64,000 bases of DNA, taken from assembly GCA_049999725.1 (NCBI GenBank), contig JBNGIS010013207.1, positions 107,456 to 171,455 of the forward strand, written 5' to 3'. Position 1 is the first letter of the stretch, and the number at the start of each line of letters is the position of its first letter. This document shows, one piece after another, positions 23,397 to 33,672 of the stretch. The notes under the pieces are model-generated. The model was given only the letters and a program-made list of their open reading frames with translations. It searched no databases and was not told the origin of the DNA. This DNA is from Haplomitrium mnioides (taxonomy: Eukaryota; Marchantiophyta; Haplomitriopsida; Calobryales). Made by a program: the position numbers and the translations under genes.

Positions 23397-24595
23397 AAAA
23401 ACTCCTTCTTGCAGTTGAAGCATAATGCAAGCGGTTGGCATGGCTGGTACAATTCCAGCATACCATGATTGTCGTCCAAGGTGGTTGATTGCCAACCCAC
23501 TGGTTTCTGGCCCTCTGTTTCCCCTTGCAGGCTTGCTCAACATGGCACAAGGTCCCCTGCTGATATGGTATACTGTCTCCAAGGCCTCTTCCATCACATA
23601 ATCCACTTCCTCCCTCACGTACTATGGTGCCTCTTCCCGCATATAGTGTACTGCATTACTCTTTCCTGGGCATTATTGAGGGGAGTGGCCATGCTTGTTG
23701 CATTTCACGCACCACACTCTGACTCGCTTGGTGGGTAGTGGCCGGCCTTTCGGTTTGATTCCTGCAAGGAGGATATTCATCGCCTCCATTTTGGTGTTGA
23801 GCTCCTCAATTTGATCCTTCCCCCTTGCCTTTTGTTCGTCTCGAGTTCGGGTTCACTTCTTCAAGATTTTCCTTTGTTGGCCTCCTTGCCATGATGCAAT
23901 TCCCTTTCCTTGGTCTATTTCTTCTTCTTCAGATCTTTCCTATTCTTCTTCTTCTAGGATGATCGGTCCTCCTCTGAGCTATTGCTGCTCGAGTCACCCT
24001 TGCTTTCCAAGGTGGACGCGAAACTCTCATATATCTCCTCTCTGCTATCCGAAGTGTCCAAAGAGTCATCAGACTCATACTTGGCTCTTGCTTTTCCAGC
24101 GGGAGCTCTTAATTGCAGCTATGATGTGGAATTGGGCTGCATTGACGGCCTCCTCCAGAGTCTGCGGATCCGTTTGCCTCACCCAGGTCCCAATTCCCCT
24201 GGGCAGAGTTGCCAAGAACCACGCTATGAGCATCCCATCTGTGGCTAGGGGATTTAGCTTCCGAGCCACCTTCTTAAACCTCTGGAGGAATTTTCTTACA
24301 AACTCTTTCTTCTTCATCCTGAGCTGACCCATTTTGATCAGCGCCTCTAATTCTTCCCCGATTCCTCCGAACTCCGTATTGAACACGACCTTGAAAGCTA
24401 CCTAGTCCCTCTTGGCTTTATTGAGGAGATCCTTATACCATGCTTGGGCCTCTTCTTTGAGGACCACTGGCAGAATTTCGATTTTCACATGGCTCTTTCT
24501 GTTTGCTACCGCAGTGTTTTCCAGATCATCCAACCATGCATCGTGGTCGTCCTTCGTACGCCCTTTGAAGGATGTGTATTTAAATCTGCCCCTCG
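23397..24595 (-). pseudogene. Inverted gag fragment between two LTR pieces
   Basis: Minus-strand reading gives RGRFKYTSFKGRTKDDHDAW (from 24595), then LRMKKKEFVRKFLQRFKKVA and DPQTLEEAVNAAQ (24386-24075), the acidic tract, a broken knuckle 1, and the VREEVDYVMEEA region (23618), ending near knuckle 3 at 23397. It has no leader, LTR or pol of its own. Orientation is opposite to B and C on either side, so it marks an inversion or a separate insertion event. Confidence 0.85.
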
Positions 24596-25313
24596 TGTGA
24601 GCCAGTGACATAGGGCACTAATGAAGAATTCTTGAGATCGGAGGTGGCATGGGAACAATTTCTCTTGTGTAAGTGTTAATTTACCTCAAAAGTACTTGAT
24701 CAACTCCAATCAATCAGTATGAACGGATTGCTGGTATCCGAGGAGTGGAACGGGATCGTTTCAGAAGGAGAGAAGGGAGTTGTGTTAGCCAACGAGTGGG
24801 GGGGGCACCACTTAATTTTGACAGAAGCAAAAGAGAGCCTGTAAGTATCATCGGGATGGACGAATCGAGGCCCTAGTAGGGAGGAACGGAGCACTCACCA
24901 GAGGCAAGCAGCCAAGAGGAGGAAGGGAAGTAAACCTCAGAAGTGAGAAACAAGCGGGAACAAGAGGAGGAGGATTCGAGACGTGGGGCGGAGATCGAAG
25001 AGCGCCAACACGTGAGGGAGACCGCAAACAAGAAAATGTTGTAGCACAAGCTTTCGAATGCCACGCACTAGAAGTAAAAATTGGGAAGAGGAAGGAGGTA
25101 GCCAGGGCCTTCGTAAGCAGCGACTACGCCAAGGATCGATGGACGCTTTGATCTCTTAAGTGTTAATAGGTTCTATTGGGGTCCGCAACCACTTCCTTCA
25201 CGGTTCAACGGTTTTTTGCGGAAACGTGGCGTCCTCAGGAGAGTCCAAGGAGATTCAGCGGAGACGTGGCGGGCGCATGGTGTCCGCGGGCCTTTGAGAA
25301 AAAGTGGCATCTT
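24596..25313 (+). repeat. Collapsed 5' LTR of element C
   Basis: Starts TGTGAGCCAGTGACATAGGG and follows the family LTR through the ACGTGGC repeat zone, then jumps at about 25313 directly into the gag leader (GAAACCCGAAACCAACCC). About 2.4 kb of LTR plus the primer-binding site are missing relative to element B. Confidence 0.8.
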
Positions 25314-25421
25314 TAGAAACCCGAAACCAACCCGAGGCTAGGCTATCACTTTGTGCACCAAGATCCCTAAGTCGAATTGTGCATGAGGATTTTGAGAAAC
25401 ATAGCAACCTATTGAGGAAGA

Positions 25422-27290
25422 GTGGAGGAAGGAATTGACTTGTGGGTGGAATTGACCTTGCCTAGTGCTGGGATTGCAAACCCGGTGCCCATGTCTAGAT
25501 TGAGGGGCAGATTTAAATACAAATCCTTCAAGGGGTGTCCGAAGGACGACCCCGATGCCTTGCTAGATGATCTAGAGAACAGTGCGGGAGCTAGTGGAGA
25601 AAGCCATGTAAAAATTGGAATTCTGCCCGCGGTCTTGAAGGGAGAGGCCCAACCATGGTACAAGAACTTGCCCGACAATGTCAAGAGGGACTGGAGAGCC
25701 TTCATTGTGGAGTTCAGAGGGATTGGGGAGGAAACATAGGCGTTGATCAAAATGGGTCAGTTGAGGATGAAGAAGAAAGAGTTCGTAAGGAAATTCCTTC
25801 AGAGGTTTAAGAAGGTGGCTCGGAAGCTGAATCTCCTAGCCACGGATGGGATGCTCATAGCGTGGTTCCCAGCAGCCCTGCCCAAGGGAATTCTGATCAA
25901 GGTGAGGCAAACGGATTTGCAGACACTAGAGGAGGTGGTCAATGGAGCCCGCTCCCATGTAAAGGCTGCAATCACGAGCTCCCGTAGAAAAGCAAGAGCC
26001 AAGTATGAGTCTGATGACTCTTCGGATACTTCAGACAGTGGAGAAGAGACGAACGAGAGTTCCGCATCTACCTCAGAGAGTGAGGGGGACTCAGACGGTA
26101 GTAGCTCCGAGGAGGACCGGTTATCCTAGAAGAAGAAGAAGCGGAAGGATATGAAGAAGAAAAAATAGGCCACGGAGAGAGAAGTATATCATCGCAAGGG
26201 GGCCAACAAAGGAAGAGCCAAAAGAAGTGAGCCTGAACTCGAGACGAGGAAAATGCAAGGGGCGAGGGATCAAATTGAGGAGCTGAGCATCAAGATGGAG
26301 GCGATGAATATCCTCATAGCAGGGATCAAACCGAAAGGCTGGCCACTACCCACCAGGTGAGTCTGAGTGTGGTACATGAGATGCAACAAGCATTGCTACT
26401 CCCCTCAAGAATACCCGACAAAAAATAATGCAGTACACGTGCGCGAGGAGGCACCAGAGTATGTGAGGGAGGAAGTGGAGTATGTGATCGAAGAGGCCCC
26501 TGAGACGGTATACCAAATCAACGAGGGACCTCGCACCATGCTCAGTAGGCCTCCAAGGGTAAGCGAAGGGCCAGGAAATCAATGGGCTGCCAGTCAACCT
26601 CCCCGGACGACAATCATGGTATGCTGGAATTGTGGCGAGCTAGGCCACATTTCCTCCAACTATTTGGAGCCATGGAAGAGCAGTTATGGCCAACCACCCG
26701 CATTATCCTTCCAATGTAAGAAGGAGAGGCATGTGGCGGTCAATGGCCCACTTAACCGAAGGCCCGATGCATCCCTCGGCCCAGGAGCAAATCCCCCTCC
26801 TCCTACAATTGTCAATCTCATAACCCTGGAAAAAGAGGAGAAAGCAAAATTGTCTGGATGGGAGACACCTGCTCTTGAAGATTGCTATCGGGTGGTGACC
26901 CAAGCCGGGGCAAAGGCCAAGTTGAAGAATCAAAGGAAGAGCAAGCAAAAGGCTAAGAAGGGTGTGGCCCAAGCAACCTCGTCATAGAGTGACTCACATT
27001 ATCAACGGGATAATCCAAAGTGGTTCTATCCGAAGCAACATAACCACATGAGGAAGCGATTGGAGGCTTTGGAAGCATTGGAGGAGGAGTAGGCAACGAT
27101 GAAGACCCTAAAGGAGGTCCGCAAGCAGCGTGGGGAGCTCAAGGAAGCAGTGGCAAAGATCATAGCCCGAGAAGGTGGAGTAAAACCCGTTCCATACAAC
27201 ATCCAAGCAGATGTGAGAGACTGCTCGGTTACGACCACAGTGGGCCAATTGATTAAAGACAACTCACTGTATAGAAGGCATCTCTGAGAA
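25422..27290 (+). pseudogene. Gypsy C gag, broken
   Basis: Capsid motifs RGRFKYKSFKG and WYKNLPDNVKRD lie in 25422-25739. After one stop, 25743-26129 carries LRMKKKEFVRKFLQRFKKVA and the Ser/Glu/Asp tract (SDTSDSGEETNESS...SSSEED). Next come a Lys-rich run and knuckle 1 (degraded to CMRCNKHCYSPQEY, about 26376), knuckle 2 (CWNCGELGHISSNY, last Cys lost) and knuckle 3 (SFQCKKERHVAVNG, first and last Cys lost). The linker 26880-27290 ends VRDCSVTTTVGQLIKD. Loss of knuckle cysteines is decay relative to B, where all three are intact. Confidence 0.88.
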
Positions 27291-27379
27291 TTGTTAATGG
27301 GAGCCAAGAGGAGGAAAAGGCTGCTCCGAGTGGGAGCTCTGGTGGATCTACAACTGGTGTGTGAGGACTAAGGGGCCCT

Positions 27380-27930
27380 GGAGATCAACATCCAGATAGC
27401 GGGGTGCACATTGTCATTGGTGCCCATAGATGGAGGGGCAGGAGTGAACATAATGGTGGAGGAGATTGCCTACAAGCTAGGATTCACAAAATTCCAACCC
27501 ACAACTAGAATCATAAGGCTGGCATATGGATTCCAGGTGAAACCATTAGGCTCCCTCCTCCGAGTACCCACCTTTATCAACGTAAAAGAATTTAAGCTGA
27601 ATTACTTGGTCATGTGGCTAGCTAGAGAAGACGGTGGTGCACTATAGACCGGTTCCTCACCTCGGAGAAACACAAGCATAAGAGGAGTATGACAGTGAGT
27701 GGTCCAAAGAGGAGGAAGAATTGGAATACCACTACTGGTTTCAGATGGTAAGCGAGGCCACAGAGGAAGATTTGTCGGAAGAAGGTGTGGTGTCTGTAAA
27801 TCAAATTGAGGTAGAAGAGTACACCGAAACAGAGCACCAGCGGAGGGAGGCCACAGAGGATCTCGTGGGAGATGAGGATACTAAGGCCAGAAGAAGGGAG
27901 GGGTCCGTAGTGTCTCATTGGATGTAGGGG
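27380..27930 (+). pseudogene. Gypsy C protease and acidic linker
   Basis: The active site reads VPIDGGAGVNIM near 27420-27455, followed by YKLGFTKFQP, KPLGSLLRVPTF and EFKLNYLVM. The frame is then broken. The acidic linker (WSKEEEELEYHYW..., 27700-27930) leads to RT. It is equivalent to 1771-2244 in A. Confidence 0.82.
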
Positions 27931-27963
27931 AAGGACACAGAAGAGTCCGAAGAGTCTCCCCGG

Positions 27964-29103
27964 GTGGAAGGGGGGTTGCGATTAGCGACCCTGATGCAGG
28001 AAGAAGGGGCGCAATGGAGAAATAAGATGGAGGTGGTGTGGGAATCCAAACACAAGCAAGTGGTGGTCCAAGAGGGATGGGCATTCCACATAGGCTTTGA
28101 ATTGACCAAAGAATCAGAGCGATCCCTTACCCATCTCCTAATAAACTTTAGTGATGCCTTTGCATGGAGTCACGTATATTTGAAGGGAGTCCCGAGGGAA
28201 TTGGGGGAACACTGGATTGACTTAGAGCCCATAGCAATCCACATAAAGCGGCGCCAATATAGGATGAACCCACGCTTCTCCGTGCTGGTAAAGGAGGAGA
28301 TCGACAAGCTGTTGGAAGCAGATTTCATCTACCCGATCCTAAACAGTGAATGGGTGTCCCTATTGGTGAAGGTGCCCAAGAAAGTCAGGCAAGATGGTGA
28401 AAGAAAAATCCGAGTGTGCCAAGATTTTCAGGAAGCTTCATGAGGCCACAAAAAAGGATCACTACCCGTTGTTGGGCATTTCACGGACGGGGTGCTGGAT
28501 TTGGTGGTAGGGCAAGAGGTTTATAGCTTCCTGAACGAATATTCTTGGTATAACCAGATTTGGATCCGAGAGGAGGATAAGCTCAAAACGACATTCACCA
28601 AGGAATAAGAGGTGTTTGCCTTCTGAAGAATGCCCTTCGGACTATGCAATGCACCATGAACTTTTCAAAAGATGATGATGAACATCTTCCATAACTATTT
28701 GAGGAAATTCTTAGAGATCTTCATCGATGACTTTGTGGTGTATGGGAAGATGGACGATCACGATCGGGATGTGAGGCTCACCCTTCAACAATGCAAAGAT
28801 ACGGGGTTGAGATTACACCCTGACAAAATTTTCTTTCGGGTGAAGGAGGGGATCCTCTTCGGACACCGGATTTCGAGTCAGGGCATCGAAGTAGACCAAG
28901 AGAGGGTTGTCATTGGGATGAATGTCTCATTCTCCGCCAACTTGAAGGAGGTGCAAGGCTTCTTGGGGTGCGTGGGATACTACAGAAGATTTATCGACCA
29001 GTTTGCCTCGGTCGCTCTACCCCTCACCCAGATGACCAAGAGGGGCAGCACATTTGAAGCCACCCTCGAAAGGCTGGTGAGCTTCACGGAGTTGAAGAGA
29101 TGA
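27964..29103 (+). pseudogene. Gypsy C reverse transcriptase, broken
   Basis: From the N-terminus it shows LLINFSDAFAWSH, LVKEEIDKLLEADFIY, SEWVSLLVKVPKKV and KIRVCQDF. A one-base shift near 28430 follows, then EATKKDHYPL, EYSWYNQIWI and FGLCNAP. The palm motif IFIDDFVVYG lies at 28717-28746 (FIDD at 28720-28731 for the usual YVDD). GLRLHPDKIFFRVKEG, LKEVQGFLGCVGYYRRFI and the thumb end at 29103. At least two stops besides the shift break it. Confidence 0.88.
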
Positions 29104-29571
29104 TTGGCGAGTGCTCCTGTTCTAGTGCCTCCTAGCTCGGGGAGGGATTTTCACGTTATGATTGATGTGTCCGGCTTTTTCATCGGGGATGTGCTGAGCC
29201 ATACGGATGAGAGGGGTAGGGATCATCCGATTTATTTTGCCAGCAGGCTACTGGCCCCAGCGGAAAAGAATTACTCTACTACGAATCGGGAAGCCTTAGG
29301 AATTATTTATGCCTTGAAGAAATTCAGGCATTTCTAATTGCATTACAAGGTGATCTTTCACACCGATCACAATGCACTCAAGTACATGGTAAATAAACCG
29401 GATGTGATAAGACGGATTGGGAGGTGGGTGCTTCTCCTACAAGAATTCTATTTTGAAGTGAGGATTAAGCTAGGGAGGAAGCACAACAATGTTGACTTCT
29501 TCTCCCGAATTGCTGGGCTGATCAATCAGGAGGAGGTGAACGATGCATTTCCGGATGAGAACCTGTTCTAG
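29104..29571 (+). pseudogene. Gypsy C RNase H
   Basis: Two consecutive segments separated by single stops show IDVSGFFIGDVLSH (first acidic residue), IYFASRLLAPAEKNYSTTNREALGIIYALKKF (Glu region) and FHTDHNALKYM (Asp). RWVLLLQEFYFEVRIKLGRK closes the domain. It would degrade the RNA strand during reverse transcription. Stops at 29101, 29335 and 29569 make it non-functional. Confidence 0.85.
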
Positions 29572-30895
29572 GTGAAAGCAGGGAGAGCCATAGACTATGC
29601 TGCCATAACAGAATTGCTCCGCTCAGCTCAAATCCCGAAAGACAGCAGAGAGGAAGTTGTCGTATTCCTCCGAAAAATGAAGCCATATTTGCTAATCAAG
29701 GGAGTGATGCACAAGAGGGGCTACAATGGAACGATCAAACGATGCCTAGAGCGAGATCAATCCACGGTGGTAATGTGGGCCTTGCACGAAGAGGAGGTAG
29801 GGGGCCATTTTGCAGCGGACACTAACATCAGGAAGATTTTGGAAGGGTACTGGTGGCCCACTCTGCACATGGATGTGTACTTCTAGGTGAAGAGGTGCAA
29901 TGCATGCCAAAGGATGGGGAGGCCAACGACTAACCAACATCATCCCTTGGTCCTAATTATTCCCCTAACACCTTTTGAAAAGTAGGGAATTGATTTCATC
30001 GGCCCGATTGCACCCTCCACCCGTAGGGGCAACAGGTACATTCTGTTGGCTACAGATTATGCAACGAAATGGATGGAGACCAAAGCCACTCAGAAGGATG
30101 ATGCCAAAACAATGGCTGCCTTCATGTATAAACAAATTTTTTGCAGATTTGGACCCCCACTGGAGCTAGTGAGTGATCAAGGTACCCATTTCATCAACTA
30201 GGTAATCAAGGACCTCACTACAAGATACTTGGTCAAGCACTGCCGCACTATAGCCTATCATCCGAAGGCTAATGGGCTCATAGAAAGGGCAAACGGGATC
30301 ATGGGTAAGATCCTCAGCAAAACACTGGTAGCCAACAAGGCGGGCTGGGACCTCAAGCGGCTAACAACAACCTATGCCTATAATCTGGCTTACAAGACCA
30401 CAACTGGCCATTGCCCCTATTTCTTGGTCTTTGTACAAGATGCTTTGGTGCTAGTGGAGTATGAAGTGCCCACCAGACGACTGCTGGAGAAGGAGAGGAT
30501 GGCAGAGGATCATAGCGAGAGGGAGAGATTATATAAGCTGGAGAGCTTGGAGGAAACCAAAGAGCAAACCCTAGGAAAATTGGAGCACCAACAACAATTG
30601 CAGAAGTGATTGCATGATAAAGGCCTGAAACCAACCAACCTCTAGGAGAGGAAACTGGTGTTGCTATATTAGAGCAGGTTTGTGCACTTCCCTGGGAAGT
30701 TACACACTAGATGGATGGGCCCTTTTGTGTTGAAAAAATTGCATCAAAATGGGTCAGCAGAATTGGAGATGTTGGAGGGTTATAAGTTTACCAATCGAAT
30801 GCATTTCGATTGCCTCAAGAGGCATATTAACTAGGAGGAGGAAGGAGGGGGACCAAGGGTGATCCAATTGGAGATTCCAGGTCAACAAGTGTGAG
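29572..30895 (+). pseudogene. Gypsy C integrase
   Basis: The HHCC finger (ALHEEEVGGHF...CNACQR), GIDFIGPIAP, VSDQGTHF and NGLIERANG mark the DDE core, all three catalytic residues present. Stops at about 29884, 29984 and 30200, and three more in the C-terminal part, break it. The C-terminus (LHTRWMGPFVLKKLHQNG...NRMHFDCLKRH) ends without a chromodomain, as in B. Confidence 0.87.
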
Positions 30896-31065
30896 TGTGT
30901 GTGTGAGTGTGGTGAGTGTGTTGAGTAGGTTGGGTGTGTGAGTATGTGGGGGTGTTTGTGAAATTGCATTGCAGCAACCTTGGATTAGCCAGGCAGTGAC
31001 CACTGTGAAGGAGGTAATCAGTAGAATTGATGATCGTGGAAGGGTGTTCGCAAGGTCGCTTCACA

Positions 31066-31081
31066 CTTGAAGGGGGAGTTA
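31066..31081 (+). other. Polypurine tract, element C
   Basis: CTTGAAGGGGGAGTTA immediately precedes the 3' LTR start TGTCAGCC at 31082, the expected place for plus-strand priming. Confidence 0.75.
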
Positions 31082-33672
31082 TGTCAGCCAGCGACTGGGA
31101 GCACTAATGAAGAATTCATGAGATCGGAGGTGGCATGGGAACAATTTCTCTCGTGTAAGTGTTAAAGTACCTTAGAAGCAGCTCATCAACTCCAATCAAT
31201 GAGTACGAATGGATTGTCGAGATCCGAGAAGTGGAACAGGATTGCTTTAGAAAGAGAGAGAAGGGAGTTGTGTTAGCCATCAAGTGGGGGGGCACCACTA
31301 AATTTTGACAGAAGCAGAAGAGAGCCTATAAGTATCATCGGGATGCAAGAATCTAGGCCTTAGCAGGGAGGAACGGAGTGGTCACTAGAGGCAAGCAGTG
31401 GGGAGGAAGGGAAGGCAACTGCAGAAGTGAGGAAGAACCTATTAACGCCTTCGTAAGCAAAGACTACGCCAAGGATCGATGGACGCTCCGATCCCTCAGG
31501 CGTTAATAGGTTCTATTGGGGTCTTCTACCACTTCCTTCATAGTTTAGTAGGCTTTTGTGGAAACGTGACGTCCTCATGAGAGTCCAAGGAGATTTAGCA
31601 GAGACGTGGCGGGCGCAGGGTGTCAGCGAGTCTTTGCGGAAACGTGGCATCCTCAGGAGTGTCCAAGGAGAATCAGTCGAGACGTGGCGGGGGCAGGGTG
31701 TCGGCGAGTCTTTGCGGAAACGTGGCATCCTCATGAGTGTCCAAGGAGAATCAGTCAAGACGTGGCGGGCGCAAGGTGTCCGTGGGCCTTTGTGGAAGCA
31801 TGGCCTCCTCAGAAGTGTCAAGGGGATCCAGCAAAAACGTGGCAGGCATGGGAGTGTCCGCGGTCTTCTTCGGAACCTAAGGTCATCGTGATAGTCAAGC
31901 TTCCCCATTGAAAACGGCGTCGGACCGCGCTCCCTGGGATACATGGCACTTTGAAGGAGCCCGTTGGATCCTTCGGATCAGAGGGAAGTCAACCATAGAC
32001 GAAGGTCAGCGTAGTGGTCCACCTTCTTTGTTGAAAACAACGTCGGACGGCGCTCCCTCAGAAACGTGGCGCCCTTGGAGGTGTCTGGGAGATTCAGCGA
32101 ATACGTGGCACTTCGAAGGAGCCTATTGGATTCTTCAGAACTAGATCAATGCGGCAATACACCTTCCTTGTTGAAAACGACGTTGCCTCAGATACATGGC
32201 ACTTCGGAGGAGTCCGAGGGATCCTTCAGACTTCATTGTCCATTGGATTCTTCGGATTGGGATATGTGGTCAGCTATGGAACAAGGTCAATGCGATGGTC
32301 CAACTTCCGAGTTGAAGACGGCGTCGGACGCCGACAACGGGGGAAAAGTCGACAGTGGGCTCCGGGTTCCGCTGGGTTCTGCGGACTCGTTTCCGCGGGA
32401 ATCTTCAGCCTCGAATCTGCGAGATTCTTTTGGACCCTATTCTACGAGATCCTTTGGACTTGGATCCGCGGGATTTCTTGGACTCGACCCCATATGACTG
32501 TTGTACTTGGAAGCATTCTTGCGAATAGACGGGACAGGTCTCGCCACGTCCAGAGCCGAGCCTAACGAGAATAACAACCCTTTCAAACGAGAAGGATTCA
32601 TAGGGGCAGAAGCATGAGGGGTATACATAGACAGGCTTCAAGTTTTATCGGGTTGGTGTGCAAGCAAGCTAGAGACGCGCAAGTGATCTCGTGACAGGAA
32701 GACGCAACGAGGTAAGGCAGAAAGGGATTCCAATGAGAATTTACGTAAGGCAAGTGTACTCGTGCGAGGGGCTAGTAGGAGTGGAGGTGGACTAAGTGGG
32801 CGTCGAGAATTGCTGGGCGAAGAGCTCTAGAAGCTAAGGCGATCCAGGTGAACTTATCCTTGCGAGTGGACCTATAGCAGAGGTGAATCAATACGGGAGA
32901 TTTGAAGGGGTTCCTATCTGTTGAGAATTCCAGAGACTGCCAAGTGGGATCTTGGGGTCATCTTTGCATCCTCTGTGCAGGAGCATTAATCCCAAAAGTA
33001 CTCAGAGTAAGCTCTGGTGTAATCTTTCAAGTGGAGTTGAGAAGAAGGTAGTTACGTTAGTGCCCGCACATTGCAGAGAAGACATGTTCAAGGCTCGGAG
33101 GTGGAGTGAGATACCAGCAATTGGGAGGACTGTGTTCCAGATGTGGAAGTTAAGGAAATCCTCTTTCGAGCCTCAAGAAGTAAATCTAGGGCTTCTCGTG
33201 AGGAAAGTTAAAAAAACTATTTGGAAGAAAGGTGTGTGCGTGGGAGAGGAAGGAAGATTAAGGTGGTGAGTTGAGGAAGAAAGGAGGAGTTTGCTAAGGA
33301 GGTCAGTCTTGGTGGTCCTGCAAGGCCTATGATTTTGGTGAAGTGCAATGAGTGTGTATGTTTGTAATAGTGTATGATTGTGTTAGTTAGATTTGAATTC
33401 TGCTATATTGTATTAGAAACAATTAGAACTAGGATCATAGAGTTATCAATTGTTCAGACCCTAGAACAGCTCTGTAAAGGAGGAGTCAAGTCCCTTGACA
33501 TAGTCTTGTGACAATGACGTCATTGCATTCTGCTCATGAAGTGTATACAAAGTGGTTGGGTCTTAATTTGGGACCTCTGAATTATACTCATATTATCACA
33601 TGAGTATCTGGGTCCTTGTGTGTGTATGATATGGCAGTGTATATAGATGAGCAGTTGGATTGCTGAAGTGAA
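31082..33672 (+). repeat. 3' LTR of element C, U5 end missing
   Basis: Starts TGTCAGCCAGCGACTGGG. It carries eight ACGTGGC heptamers between 31604 and 32109, five of the first spaced 38 or 40 bp apart, then the GACGTCGGACG repeats, the ~25 bp array (32340-32480) and most of U5. It breaks at about 33672, roughly 150 bp short of the U5 end, at the junction with an inverted LTR. Confidence 0.85.

Larger units (their letters stand above)
24596..33672 (+). mobile_element. Ty3/gypsy LTR-retrotransposon C
   Basis: This has a collapsed 5' LTR (24596-25313), no primer-binding site, then gag, protease, RT, RNase H, integrase, a polypurine tract and a 3' LTR of about 2.6 kb. It is the most complete pol of the gypsy group in the window, but many single stops (typical ones at 25737, 29101, 29335 and 29569) prevent a polyprotein. 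The right-hand LTR runs into a second LTR in inverted orientation at 33673. Confidence 0.88.

Noticed and set aside
31606-31911. Regularly spaced repeats suggesting a CRISPR array
   Set aside because: Spacing is regular but the intervening sequence is also repetitive, the setting is a plant LTR, and no cas genes exist. It is a minisatellite.
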